37,168 nt of DNA from a virus. The notes under the pieces were generated by a model. That model was not told where the DNA came from. It saw only the letters and a program-made list of their open reading frames with translations, and searched no databases. Position numbers and translations under genes: made by a program. This document shows positions 17,901 through 25,431 of this stretch, one piece after another. Each line of letters begins with the position of its first letter. The first letter of the stretch is position 1. The DNA is taken from IMG/VR virus record IMGVR_UViG_3300042563_000114, positions 1 through 37,168 of that record. One strand, given 5' to 3'.

Positions 17901-18304
17901 TTCTTGGTTCTGCTACAACTGGTATTGCAGGGGCTTATGTTGGCACTTCAGGCTCAGGTAACACGGTCACATTAACTGTTCAAACAAGTAGCCCGTCTGA
18001 CCCTAGACTAAAAAAAGACATACAAGATAGTGACCTTGGGTTAGATTTTGTTAAAGGCTTAATTCCTAAAAAGTATCGTTTGATACACGACCCTAAAGAA
18101 CAATTTGGTTATGGATTTTTGACTACGGATGTAGAAAAACTTATACCCAAGGGCAGTTCGCTTGTATATCACGAACCTAATTTGATGGCGGGTGATGAAA
18201 AAGGTTTTGATGTTGTTCATTACCCGTCATACATTGCAGTTTTAACTAAAGCGATTCAGGAATTGACTGCTAAAGTTGAGGCATTAGAGGCTAAAATTAA
18301 ATAA
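14927..18304 (+). CDS. Tail tip / fibre protein with C-terminal S74 self-cleaving chaperone
   Basis: 1,125 residues. The N-terminal 480 residues look like a J-type tip protein: a hydrophobic start, then VPPSQVNAIPIVYGDAYMGG, VDTKISGNLYINLYKS, and a hub-like middle (NQVEARFPFKDNRDQAAFVN). Fibronectin-like beta material follows (TVTATYPSASIPSFDVTVTV), then short Gly-rich repeats of the type GVYG/GVRG around residues 835-870, suggesting a beta-helix. The end is a peptidase S74 intramolecular chaperone: S1024-D-P-R-L-K1029 is the S-D-x-R-x-K active motif, and GFLTTDVEKLIP and a final coiled coil (LTAKVEALEAKIK) complete it. It should drive trimer folding, then cut itself off. Confidence 0.88.
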   Translation: MVATLIAAGANYLVTAFGVSFTAATFAVSFALSQVVSRIFAENPETQQDMGVRQQVPPSQVNAIPIVYGDAYMGGTFVDAVLTTDQKTMYYVLAISSISQANATLGTAAGVFNFDTTKMYYGDRLITFDGSDLTKVVSLTDEAGNVDTKISGNLYINLYKSSNAGVITSANGASAPSSVMGGSDIAVGQRWPATNRQMNNLGFAIVKLVYNRDADTTQLNPITFKVSHYPNGASVAKPADVWLDYITNESYGGAVDPAFVDTTCVATLNAYSDATITYTPSGGGSPVTQARYRINGVLDAGQTVLSNLDRIMSSCDSWMMYNAALGQWSVVINKAETAAYAFTDNNIIGDIRVGAMDITSSINQVEARFPFKDNRDQAAFVNLETPVGLLYPNEPINKYSITYDLVNDSVQAQYLANRLLEQAREDLIVSFSTTYYGIQVDAGNVVSVTNSDYGWNAKLFRVMKVNEASLPDGSLGAKLELNEYSAAVYDDQDVTQYAPVANSNLASPAYFSALSAPTVTATYPSASIPSFDVTVTVPTTGRVTFGTLYYTTTPATPTSYLVLDVANSANNIPVVNGTTYTFANITLPAATYYFAFTVGNETATSAKSANSSAFVWNPVGMVGPTGDSGLSAITAYRSQSQTSAAPATPSNTIGATAPAGWSLTAPSVVVGNVLWYSFGQYNSSGSTISGIPAGQTQWGAPTAVSVFQDIRSDNWNGGTPPTSGPYSPLGTAGYYIQQATGNMYLNSIYGQGVIRFDGNNTVSGGNAAAVFNQSLASKYAVFGTTNVTGATIYASNTSTGTQSYAVQGQNTSTTSAAVYGYNYAASGGIGVYGEAVSASSTGVYGAGSSIGVRGDATTGVGVRGFSLIGGIGVECVGSFKWGSYTYAAPSGSTSTFLRNDGSWATPSGGSGTVTSVSGTGSVSGISLSGTVTTSGNLSLGGSLSLTTSNLTATAPSAGVYLSGTGWNTLDPVMTSASTNSGTATVSGNVLAILGSATTGIAGAYVGTSGSGNTVTLTVQTSSPSDPRLKKDIQDSDLGLDFVKGLIPKKYRLIHDPKEQFGYGFLTTDVEKLIPKGSSLVYHEPNLMAGDEKGFDVVHYPSYIAVLTKAIQELTAKVEALEAKIK

Positions 18305-18333
18305 TTGATTTGTTAAAAAAACCTTGATAAAAT
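18305..18333 (+). promoter_or_regulatory. Sigma-70-like promoter for the fibre genes
   Basis: TTGATT and TAAAAT are separated by exactly 17 bases, matching 4 and 5 of 6 consensus positions, in an AT-rich gap directly after the tip protein stop. The predicted start near 18340 leaves a leader of about 60 bases ahead of the next gene. It would let the adhesin genes be expressed apart from the long tail operon. It lacks the dyad found in the early promoters. Confidence 0.55.
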
Positions 18334-18360
18334 AAACGAACAAGATAAGACACCATTAGC

Positions 18361-18375
18361 CCGCAAGAGTTGCGG
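18361..18375 (+). other. Leader hairpin before the fibre genes
   Basis: CCGCAA-GAG-TTGCGG is a perfect six-pair stem with a three-base loop, in the leader of the message from the promoter just upstream. No T-run follows, so it is not a simple terminator. The same stem bases (CCGCAA/TTGCGG) are used by one of the early leader hairpins at 29667-29683, though flanks differ. It may stabilise the message or bind a protein. Confidence 0.5.
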
Positions 18376-18402
18376 TAGTTCTAACTGAGTACAGGGAACG
18401 CT

Positions 18403-18891
18403 ATGGCGATTTTCAACAAAAATACACTCGCACAGGTAAGTGGGTTTGACAACCCTATTCTTGCGGGCGAACTGGTTTATAACCAAAACACCTATTGGAA
18501 TCTGTCGTTCACAAATTCCAATACAAGCCTACCTATCAATTTGACAGGTGCAACAATTAACGCACAGATTGTTCGTAGGCAAGTAACAAACATCATTGAC
18601 ACTCGCAATGGTCTAACTTTTGACATTGCAGACTACAGCCCGACACCGACCGCTATTCCGCTGACCGTATCTAACATTGTGGCGGCTTCAGGCACTTGCA
18701 CATTGGTAATTGACTCGACCACTTGGGGACTGCTAACGACAGATGCCCAACTGGATATTAACGCGGCAAGTTGCGTTGGTTATTCAGGTCGAGTTAAGGT
18801 TTCATTTCCTGCAAGTGGCTCAACGCCCGCTGATGACCAAATCATATTCTTGTTGTTCTTGATACGTTCTGACGGAATCGTGGTTATATGA
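18403..18891 (+). CDS. Fibre-module structural protein of unknown class
   Basis: 162 residues, beta-rich, with an N-terminal part around LAGELVYNQNTYWNLSFTNSNTSLPINLTGATINAQIVRR that resembles the N-terminal beta-sandwich of baseplate-upper-protein-like components (BppU type). The final residues IIFLLFLIRSDGIVVI are hydrophobic but follow a strand pattern rather than a membrane helix. It overlaps the giant fibre gene by four bases. It probably anchors the fibre to the tip. No close family is recognised. Confidence 0.65.
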   Translation: MAIFNKNTLAQVSGFDNPILAGELVYNQNTYWNLSFTNSNTSLPINLTGATINAQIVRRQVTNIIDTRNGLTFDIADYSPTPTAIPLTVSNIVAASGTCTLVIDSTTWGLLTTDAQLDINAASCVGYSGRVKVSFPASGSTPADDQIIFLLFLIRSDGIVVI

Positions 18892-21800
18892 CGCAGGGCA
18901 TTATTGTTTCCCCCGCTAATAGGGGCGTACAGGTCGTTGTAACAGACGAGAACAACGTACAACTTTTGGTTGATAGCAACCGAGGTGTTAGCCTTGAAAT
19001 CGTGCCACAGCCCCGCATTGAGGTTTTGGTCGATAAGGGTGTAGAGGGCGCACAAGGGCCAGTAGGCCCACAAGGGCCACAAGGCCCGCAGGGAACGGCG
19101 GCTACTGTAGCGGCAGGAACTACGACTACGGGGTTAGCGGGTACTAACGCCATCGTTACAAACTCAGGCACATCAAGCGCGGCAGTCTTTGATTTCACCA
19201 TTCCAAGGGGTGACACAGGGGCTACGGGCGCAACAGGCGCGGGGGTCGCTGTAGGCGGCACTACGGGTCAAGTATTAGTTAAAGCAAGCGGCGTTAACTA
19301 CGACACCACTTGGGCAACCATCACAGGCACTTTGGTCTATCAAGGGTCGTGGAACGCGGCAACGAATACGCCTACGCTTACATCTAGCGTGGGAACAAAC
19401 GGTTATTACTACGTTGTTGGCACAAGCGGCTCTACTAACCTGAACGGCATTACCGATTGGGTAGTAGGCGATTGGGCAATCTTTAACGGCACTATTTGGC
19501 AAAAGATTGACAACACCGACCTAGTGTCATCTGTTAACGGTCAAACGGGCGTGGTGGTACTTACAGCATCTAGCGTGGGTGCATTGGCTATTGCTAATAA
19601 CCTGTCTGATTTAACTAGCAACGCTACGGCTAGAACTAACTTAGGTTTGGGTTCTATTGCTACGCAGAACGCGAACGCAGTAGCCATCACAGGCGGCACG
19701 ATAGACAACACAGTCATTGGCGGCACAACCCCTGCGGCTGGTACGTTTACTACGCTTACTGCTACTGGACAGACATCTTTAGGTGGTGCAACAGGGTCTG
19801 AATCAGTAAGAATTTTAAGTCCTGTCGCTACTGGCTCTTTTGTTCAGATTCAATCTTCAACCGATTCATTTGTTGAGTTTAGAGCGGCTGGAACTACCTC
19901 AAGTAATAACAGTCTTGGTTTTATTTCTCGTGGAACTGGAGCAATTGGTTTTTTTACAAACAATTCAACTTCAACACAACAATTTAGAGTTGCTCCTACC
20001 GCATCAGCAGTCAATTACGTTCAGGTGACTGGTGCGGCTACTGGTGGCAACCCAAATATTTCTGCTCAAGGTTCTGATTCATCAATTTCAGTTAACTTGA
20101 CATCAAAAGGTGCTGGTGACGTAAGGCTTATTACTGGCGGTTCTACAGGATGGGTTCGTTTATTCCCTAACGGAACTGAAGTTGTTAGGGCTACAGGTGT
20201 TGCAAGCGGTGTTAACTACATCAACTTTACTGGCTCTGTTGCTGGCACATCGCCTTCAATGGCTTCCGCTGGCTCAGACACCAACATAGACCTAAACCTG
20301 ACCCCAAAAGGAACAGGCGTAACTAAAACAAATGGCGGCGTTGCTGTTCAAAGTGGTTCTGGTACTTTCCCTTCAACAGGATACGGCCTTGAATTGTATA
20401 ACTTAGATACAGGTTCAAATTTTATTCAATCGTACAACAGAACTGCGGGTTCATATTTAAATACTGTTTACAACGCATCTGCTCATTTATTTAGAACAAG
20501 TGGTGCTGAACAACTACGAGTAAGCAACACATCCTCTGCGGTTAATTACGTTCAGGTGACTGGTGCGGCTACTGGCGGACACCCAACAATTAGTTCACAG
20601 GGTTCAGATTCAAATGCTCGTTTGATTCTTAATGCAAAAGGCACATCAAGCGGTATTGATTTACTGATGAACAATGCAAGGCAAATGTTCATTGGAGCAA
20701 ATGGTTTAGCAGTTAACTATTTACAAACAGGTGGTACGGTTTCTGGCATTGGTTTGGCTCTACAAGCCCAAGGCTCAGACACCAACATTGCCCAAGTATT
20801 CCAATCCAAAGGAACAGGAGCAATAGACCTAGCCGCTGGTAGTTCAGGGGTGAATATCTCTAATGGTGGTACTGTTACTGCTATTACTAGGACTGCTTCT
20901 GGTTCGGGATACACATCAGTACCATCTGCTGTAATTTCTGCGCCCACAACAGCGGGTGGAACACAGGCAACATTGTCTCCGGGAATGACTGGTTCTACAG
21001 CGACTGTTGTTGCAGGTGGCACTGGATACACAGTTGGCGACACATTAACAATTGTTGGCGCAACTGGAACAGCGTCACAACTTACTGTTGCAACTTTGTC
21101 TGGTTCTGCTGTTGCTACTGTTACTTTTGCAGTATCAGGAAACATGACTGCACTTCCAACAAACCCAGTATCTGTTACTGGTGGAACTGGAAGTGGCGCA
21201 ACATTTACCATGACTTATGCGCTTGCCGCTACACAGTCAAGTTTTACAGCAGGTAGTGGCTATGTAGAACAACCAACAGTAAGTTTCTCTGGTGGCGGTG
21301 GTAGTGGTGCGGCTGCTTATGCGACTGTGGGGTCTGGGACTGTTGTTAAAGGTCTTGGAACAAACTTTGATGTATTTACTGCTAACGCAAACCGAGCATT
21401 TCGATTTTACGATAGTAATTCCACGGGTGTTAACTACTGGTCAGCGTCAAACGGAACAACGCCCGTTTTGTATGCAACAGGTAGTTCCAATACTTCTGCC
21501 GCAATTATTACAAACGGAACTGGCTCTGTAAGTTTTCAATCCGCAGGTGGAACAACAACACAGATGCAAGTATCCCACACAGCATCTGCTGTTAACTATG
21601 TACAAGTAACGGGGGCGGCTACTGGTGGTGCGCCCAACATTTCAGTTCAAGGTAGCGATACTAATGCCGCATTGATTCTGCGTTCTAAGGGTACTTTCGC
21701 TTGTGAGTTTCAAAGTTCTGCTGGAACTGTTTTGCTTCAGGCTTTGCCCGTTGCGTCATCTGTCAACTACCTAAGAGTTTCACCAGCGGTAACAGGCGGC

Positions 21801-23321
21801 GACCCCGTACTGTCAGCCCAAGGTTCTGACACCAATATTGACCTAGTCCTACAACCAAAAGGTACTGGTGCGCTACAGGCTCAACAAACAGATTCCACAG
21901 CAACAGGTGGTAATGCTAGGGGTGCTAGAGCAGTAGATTGGCAGACAAGTAGAAGTTCTGCTTCACAGGTTGCAAGTGGTTCTTTTTCTGTTGTTGGTGG
22001 TGGTAGCGGAAATTCTGCAACTACAACTTATTCTGCGGCTTTATCAGGTTTAGCAAATACATCAAGTGGTGTTGCTAATGTTACGGCTGGTGGTCTTGTA
22101 AATGTTGGCTCTGGAATTTTTTCTGCTATTGTTGGTGGCGGATATAACACAAGTGGCGGGTGGTACAACTTTATTGGTGGTGGTTTTACTAATTCAGGAA
22201 CTGCAAATGCCGCAGTCACCACTCAGTCAGGAACAATGAACGGCACAACTGCCGTAACACTTTCTGGTAGCAATGCAAGCATTAAAGTTGGTCAAATCAT
22301 CTCAGGCACTAGCATTGGTGACGACACCTATGTAGCGGCTATCAGTGGCACATCACTTACGCTGTCTAAGGTAGCAAGCGGTTCATCAACATCAACCCTA
22401 TCCTTTTTTACACCACACGGAGTAGTAGTAGGCGGTGGTAACAATCAGGCAACTGGAAGTTACAGTTTCATCGGTGGTGGTGGTGATGCTGGTACTGCGT
22501 CTAATCGTAATGTTGCCTCTGGAGATTGGAGTTCGGTTGTAGGTGGTCTTGCTACTAGAGCAACGGGTAAATGGTCAACTGCTGGCGGTGGTGTTGGAAA
22601 CTTAGCATCAGGTGAAGGTTCTGTAGTTGCTGGTGGTGGTTCTTATGGCGGGGGTGGTGCGGGTAATACAGCGTCATCAGTTTCAACTTTTGTTGGTGCT
22701 GGATATTTTAATACTGCTGCTGGATATTGTTCATCGGTTGTTGGTGGTGTTGGTAATGTTACAAGTAACAATTTTTCTTTTGTAGGCGGTGGCACAGGAA
22801 ACTCTGCAAATACCGCAAATACCGCTATTTTAGGTGGTGTTAACGGCACTACTAGAAGTATTGATGGTATGCAAGCGATGCCTGCTTGTAATGCCCCAAT
22901 AGCGGCAACACAAGGTTGTTCGCAAGCCGCATTACTTGTTCTTGGTGTTCAAACCACAGACGCAACCGCTACAGTCTTACGCTCAAACACATCAGCCGCA
23001 TCAGGCACAAACCAGATTATCCTACCCAACAACGCGGCTTACTATTTCAAAGGCTCTGTCATTGCTAACGTAACAGGTGGTGGTAATACAAAGGCTTGGG
23101 CAATTGAAGGTGCTATCAAACGTGGTGCAAATGCCGCTTCTACCGCTTTGGTTGGAACGCCTACAGTTACATCAGCCTATGCAGACGCAGGTGCTTCTAC
23201 ATGGGCTATAACCGCAACTGCCGATACTACCAATGGTGGATTAGCAATTACATTTACTGGTCAAGCGTCAACCACCATAAGGTGCGTAGCAAAATTGGAA
23301 ACAACAGAAGTAACTTTTTAA
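18888..23321 (+). CDS. Giant tail fibre with collagen-like, repeat and YadA-like parts
   Basis: 1,477 residues, the largest protein here. In order: an N-terminal attachment region; a collagen-like Gly-X-Y stretch (GVEGAQGPVGPQGPQGPQG, about residue 50) and a second short one (GDTGATGATGAG, about residue 107); a spacer; six repeats from about residue 375 to 985 with the theme VNYVQVTGAATGG followed by QGSDTN and SKGTG; a Gly/Thr-rich insert near 660-820; YadA-like head motifs (VVGGGxxNxAxGxxSxVGGG) about 1030-1320; and a conserved-looking C-terminal domain from QAALLVLGVQTTD. Such trimeric fibres bind the host surface. Repeats allow changes by recombination. Receptor is unknown. Confidence 0.88.
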   Translation: MTQGIIVSPANRGVQVVVTDENNVQLLVDSNRGVSLEIVPQPRIEVLVDKGVEGAQGPVGPQGPQGPQGTAATVAAGTTTTGLAGTNAIVTNSGTSSAAVFDFTIPRGDTGATGATGAGVAVGGTTGQVLVKASGVNYDTTWATITGTLVYQGSWNAATNTPTLTSSVGTNGYYYVVGTSGSTNLNGITDWVVGDWAIFNGTIWQKIDNTDLVSSVNGQTGVVVLTASSVGALAIANNLSDLTSNATARTNLGLGSIATQNANAVAITGGTIDNTVIGGTTPAAGTFTTLTATGQTSLGGATGSESVRILSPVATGSFVQIQSSTDSFVEFRAAGTTSSNNSLGFISRGTGAIGFFTNNSTSTQQFRVAPTASAVNYVQVTGAATGGNPNISAQGSDSSISVNLTSKGAGDVRLITGGSTGWVRLFPNGTEVVRATGVASGVNYINFTGSVAGTSPSMASAGSDTNIDLNLTPKGTGVTKTNGGVAVQSGSGTFPSTGYGLELYNLDTGSNFIQSYNRTAGSYLNTVYNASAHLFRTSGAEQLRVSNTSSAVNYVQVTGAATGGHPTISSQGSDSNARLILNAKGTSSGIDLLMNNARQMFIGANGLAVNYLQTGGTVSGIGLALQAQGSDTNIAQVFQSKGTGAIDLAAGSSGVNISNGGTVTAITRTASGSGYTSVPSAVISAPTTAGGTQATLSPGMTGSTATVVAGGTGYTVGDTLTIVGATGTASQLTVATLSGSAVATVTFAVSGNMTALPTNPVSVTGGTGSGATFTMTYALAATQSSFTAGSGYVEQPTVSFSGGGGSGAAAYATVGSGTVVKGLGTNFDVFTANANRAFRFYDSNSTGVNYWSASNGTTPVLYATGSSNTSAAIITNGTGSVSFQSAGGTTTQMQVSHTASAVNYVQVTGAATGGAPNISVQGSDTNAALILRSKGTFACEFQSSAGTVLLQALPVASSVNYLRVSPAVTGGDPVLSAQGSDTNIDLVLQPKGTGALQAQQTDSTATGGNARGARAVDWQTSRSSASQVASGSFSVVGGGSGNSATTTYSAALSGLANTSSGVANVTAGGLVNVGSGIFSAIVGGGYNTSGGWYNFIGGGFTNSGTANAAVTTQSGTMNGTTAVTLSGSNASIKVGQIISGTSIGDDTYVAAISGTSLTLSKVASGSSTSTLSFFTPHGVVVGGGNNQATGSYSFIGGGGDAGTASNRNVASGDWSSVVGGLATRATGKWSTAGGGVGNLASGEGSVVAGGGSYGGGGAGNTASSVSTFVGAGYFNTAAGYCSSVVGGVGNVTSNNFSFVGGGTGNSANTANTAILGGVNGTTRSIDGMQAMPACNAPIAATQGCSQAALLVLGVQTTDATATVLRSNTSAASGTNQIILPNNAAYYFKGSVIANVTGGGNTKAWAIEGAIKRGANAASTALVGTPTVTSAYADAGASTWAITATADTTNGGLAITFTGQASTTIRCVAKLETTEVTF
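20013..20575 (+). repeat. Near-identical DNA repeats inside the fibre gene
   Basis: Thirty-two bases (20013-20044 and 20544-20575) are identical and encode NYVQVTGAATGG. A third, partly diverged copy encodes the same residues near 21595-21630, and further protein-level copies lie near 20205, 20710 and 21755. Exact identity over more than 30 bases between only some copies suggests recent duplication or gene conversion, and gives homology for deletion or duplication of fibre segments. Confidence 0.8.
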
Positions 23322-23329
23322 GGACTGAT

Positions 23330-23599
23330 ATGGCTCTCAAGATAACCGCAGTAAATTCGACAAACGGACAGCCTGAAACTCAGGCTTACGCTAGGATTAC
23401 CAACTTCTTTGGTACAAAAGACCAAATCCAAGTTCAAGTGGAAATCCATGCAACAGAAGAAGCCCGTAAAGCGGGATGGCCTTCTATCCAACAACAGGCC
23501 CATTACGTGAATATGGAAGACCTAGAGGGTGATTTAATCCCCGCTATGTATGGTGTTCTGAAGACTTTTACTCAATATCAAGGTGCAACAGACGTATGA
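23330..23599 (+). CDS. Small protein downstream of the fibre
   Basis: 89 residues from the ATG at 23330, preceded by AAGGA at good distance; a longer frame upstream would overlap the fibre gene and is not needed. The product (KITAVNSTNGQPETQAYARITNFFGTKDQI, then VEIHATEEARKAGW) is a mixed alpha-beta domain with no membrane segment. Its place after the fibre suggests a fibre assembly or tip accessory protein. No family recognised. Its stop overlaps the next start as ATGA. Confidence 0.7.
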   Translation: MALKITAVNSTNGQPETQAYARITNFFGTKDQIQVQVEIHATEEARKAGWPSIQQQAHYVNMEDLEGDLIPAMYGVLKTFTQYQGATDV

Positions 23600-23736
23600 C
23601 ACTAGAACTAAGCAACGATGAAGTCCAATACTTAATGAACTTGTTGGGTGAACAACCTACAAAAACAGGCGCATGGATAGTATTGCAAAACATCACTCAA
23701 CAAGTGCAAAAGCAACAAGGGGAAGAAAATGTCTGA
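23596..23736 (+). CDS. Small helical protein, 46 residues
   Basis: MTLELSNDEVQYLMNLLG followed by EQPTKTGAWIVLQNITQQVQKQQ and an acidic end. It is coupled by ATGA to the preceding gene and overlaps the following start by eight bases, where GGGGAAG serves as ribosome site for that next gene. No membrane segment or signal is visible. Composition fits a short helix-turn-helix bundle partner of a fibre or tape component. I do not recognise a family. Confidence 0.65.
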   Translation: MTLELSNDEVQYLMNLLGEQPTKTGAWIVLQNITQQVQKQQGEENV

Positions 23737-24037
23737 AGGTTACAACTGGACAATTAACAGTCTGCAAGTGATGAATACGCCTGAACCGCAAACTGTAGTT
23801 ATGAGCAATTTCACGATTGCCAAAGACGGTCAACAGGTCAACTACTCGGTCAACTTGCTACCTGCAAATCCCGATGACTTTACCCCGTTTGACCAAATCA
23901 CACAGGAACAAGCCCTTGCGTGGACACAAGCCGCACTTGGCCCTGAACGTGTTACCAATATGGAAACAGAAGTTGATTTCCTGATTGCACAAGCCGCTGT
24001 TCCTACGCCACAACCTGCGCCGTTGCCTTGGGGTTAA
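23729..24037 (+). CDS. Tail-associated protein, DUF7936-like pattern
   Basis: 102 residues. It opens GYNWTINSLQVMN, continues through VVMSNFTIAKDGQQVNYSVNLLP, then FTPFDQITQEQALAWTQAALGPERVTNMETEVDFLIAQAA and ends in a Pro-rich PQPAPLPWG. From memory, this order (WTI-x-x-x opening, F.P...LT..QV..WV..ALG, Pro-rich W-G end) is shared by a small phage protein family next to tail fibre genes; the specific name is uncertain. It probably aids fibre assembly or host recognition. It is the last gene before the membrane-protein block. Confidence 0.6.
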   Translation: MSEGYNWTINSLQVMNTPEPQTVVMSNFTIAKDGQQVNYSVNLLPANPDDFTPFDQITQEQALAWTQAALGPERVTNMETEVDFLIAQAAVPTPQPAPLPWG

Positions 24038-24077
24038 AGTGTTTGTACATTTATCAATGCTAACCAATGGTTAATAT

Positions 24078-24248
24078 ATGAACGAAGTAGAAGCAAGGCT
24101 AAACAGTCACGAACAAGTTTGTACCTTGCGCTACGAAATGCTTTGTGCGCGTATTAAACGCTTGGAAGGTATTTTGATAAAGGCTTGCGGTGCAATGCTA
24201 ATGGGGATGATTGGCGTAATTTATACGTCATTGATTCACATGAGATGA
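24078..24248 (+). CDS. Small membrane protein, XhlA/holin-accessory-like
   Basis: 56 residues: an amphipathic charged helix (MNEVEARLNSHEQVCTLRYE, then ARIKRLEG) followed by one hydrophobic segment (AMLMGMIGVIYTSLI). This helix-then-membrane order and the RL..HE...AR...LE spacing resemble hemolysin XhlA-type proteins that assist phage lysis. It opens the membrane and lysis cluster after a 40-base gap holding a small hairpin (TAACC-AAT-GGTTA). It is coupled to the next gene by ATGA. Confidence 0.6.
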   Translation: MNEVEARLNSHEQVCTLRYEMLCARIKRLEGILIKACGAMLMGMIGVIYTSLIHMR

Positions 24249-24337
24249 AAGATTGGACAGAAGCATTTATTGCCGCCGTGTGTGTGGCGATATTTGTTGT
24301 TTGGTGTACCGCAATCATTGCTATGTATTGGGGATAG
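24245..24337 (+). CDS. Single-pass membrane peptide, 30 residues
   Basis: MKDWTEAFIAAVCVAIFVVW followed by CTAIIAMYWG. Almost the whole peptide after residue 6 is a hydrophobic helix, so it should insert in the inner membrane. The start overlaps the previous stop as ATGA and the stop lies three bases before the next start. Its place among holin-like genes suggests a lysis timing or holin-partner role. Too short for family assignment. Confidence 0.55.
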   Translation: MKDWTEAFIAAVCVAIFVVWCTAIIAMYWG

Positions 24338-24340
24338 AAA

Positions 24341-24820
24341 ATTGACCCGCTTACCGCTTTCGCTATGGCTAGTGCCGCTTTTAAAGGGGTTAAGGCTTTG
24401 GTGTCAGCGGGGCGGGAAATTGAAGATGTTGTCGGGCAACTAGGCAAGTGGTACACAGCGGCGGCTAACTTTTATGTTGGCGTAAATAAAAAGAAAAAGC
24501 CAAAGTTATTCGGCAAATCTACTGAAGGAATGTCTGTTGAAGAAGAAGCAATGCACATTGCAGTTGCGCGTGAAACGATGCGTAAACAAGATATGCAATT
24601 GCAAAGCCTTATAAAAATGCGCTATGGGATGGACGTTTTTAAACAGATGATGGATTTGCGAATTAAACTGCAAAAGGAACGACTGCAAGAAGAAGAAGAT
24701 TTACGCAAAGCAAGGGCTAAGTTTCACAATGAACTATGGTTTGCGGCAAGCGGCATTATTGCTTTAATAATTTTCTTTTCAATCTTGTGGAACATGGCAA
24801 CGTACACGGGGAAAAAATGA
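24341..24820 (+). CDS. Coiled-coil membrane protein, probable AUU start
   Basis: 159 residues if begun at ATT 24341, or 151 from the ATG at 24365. The ATT has GGGGA six bases upstream and gives an N-terminus (I/M)DPLTAFAMASAAFKG, similar to an MxDPxTAFA opening I recall from comparable phage proteins; the ATG has no ribosome site. A charged helical middle (EEEAMHIAVARETMRKQDMQ, then IKLQKERLQEEEDLRKARAKF) is followed by one membrane segment (WFAASGIIALIIFFSILW) near the C-terminus. It is probably tail-anchored with a long cytoplasmic coiled coil. Neighbours are lysis genes. Function unknown. Confidence 0.75.
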   Translation: MDPLTAFAMASAAFKGVKALVSAGREIEDVVGQLGKWYTAAANFYVGVNKKKKPKLFGKSTEGMSVEEEAMHIAVARETMRKQDMQLQSLIKMRYGMDVFKQMMDLRIKLQKERLQEEEDLRKARAKFHNELWFAASGIIALIIFFSILWNMATYTGKK

Positions 24821-25422
24821 GCAAATCAAACGACACATTGGGCAAAGTTTTATCTTATGTAGATAGCCCGTTCAAGTTGTTTGCCTTGTTATTAATGGCG
24901 GTGTTTGCTTTTTCTGGGTACTTTGTTTGGCAGAATCAATCATTCTTGTTTGAAGCGTACAAAGAAAATAAGAAACTACCAACAATTGCAGAAGATAGGG
25001 CGGAAGATGTAGCGGCGCATTTGTTTAAAAATACCAATGCGGCAATGGTTGCCATTTTTAAAGTTAACCCTCTGTTTGGCACTCGCGTTTTGTATCGTGC
25101 CTATACCCGCGAAGGCAGGGATAGAACGCACGAAGGCTTAGACGTTGGTCTGTTTACGCAAAGTTCAGCAAATAACCGTGACGTAGTGGCTTTAATGGCT
25201 AATGATATTCCCTGTAGCGAATACGTTGTACCGCAAAGCGAAATAGGACTTTGGTATATTGACAAGGGCGTTACCTTTGGATGCCGTATTAGCGTACCGC
25301 CAGAACAAGGGCGGTTTGTAGGTCAGATTACCGTAGGTTGGGAAAAAGAACCTAGAGACTTAACCAAAGCGGTTGGGATGCTACAGATTGCAAGTAATAT
25401 GCTTAGTAAAAGTAAACAGTAA
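24817..25422 (+). CDS. Membrane-anchored protein in the lysis cluster
   Basis: 201 residues from the ATG that overlaps the previous stop (ATGA); a longer frame further upstream is rejected. One N-terminal membrane helix (PFKLFALLLMAVFAFSGYFV, residues 17-36) is followed by a soluble domain of about 160 residues, probably periplasmic, containing EDVAAHLFKNTNAAMVAIFKV and two cysteines (C134 and C154 by rough count). No known spanin or holin pattern is seen: there is no lipobox and no long coiled coil. It may regulate holin or act on the envelope, but this comes from position only. Confidence 0.7.
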   Translation: MSKSNDTLGKVLSYVDSPFKLFALLLMAVFAFSGYFVWQNQSFLFEAYKENKKLPTIAEDRAEDVAAHLFKNTNAAMVAIFKVNPLFGTRVLYRAYTREGRDRTHEGLDVGLFTQSSANNRDVVALMANDIPCSEYVVPQSEIGLWYIDKGVTFGCRISVPPEQGRFVGQITVGWEKEPRDLTKAVGMLQIASNMLSKSKQ

Positions 25423-25431
25423 AGGAACAAA

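Noticed and set aside
18888-19300. CRISPR-like repetitive DNA
   Set aside because: The repeats code for Gly-X-Y collagen-like protein, are in frame, and have no regular spacers.
20717-21211. Minus-strand frame of 164 codons in the fibre gene
   Set aside because: A shadow of the Gly/Thr/Val-rich repeat coding; Val/Pro-rich text without start signal or neighbours on that strand.
24060-24072. Hairpin TAACC-AAT-GGTTA as terminator
   Set aside because: Only five pairs and no T-run follow it; it overlaps the approach to the next ribosome site.
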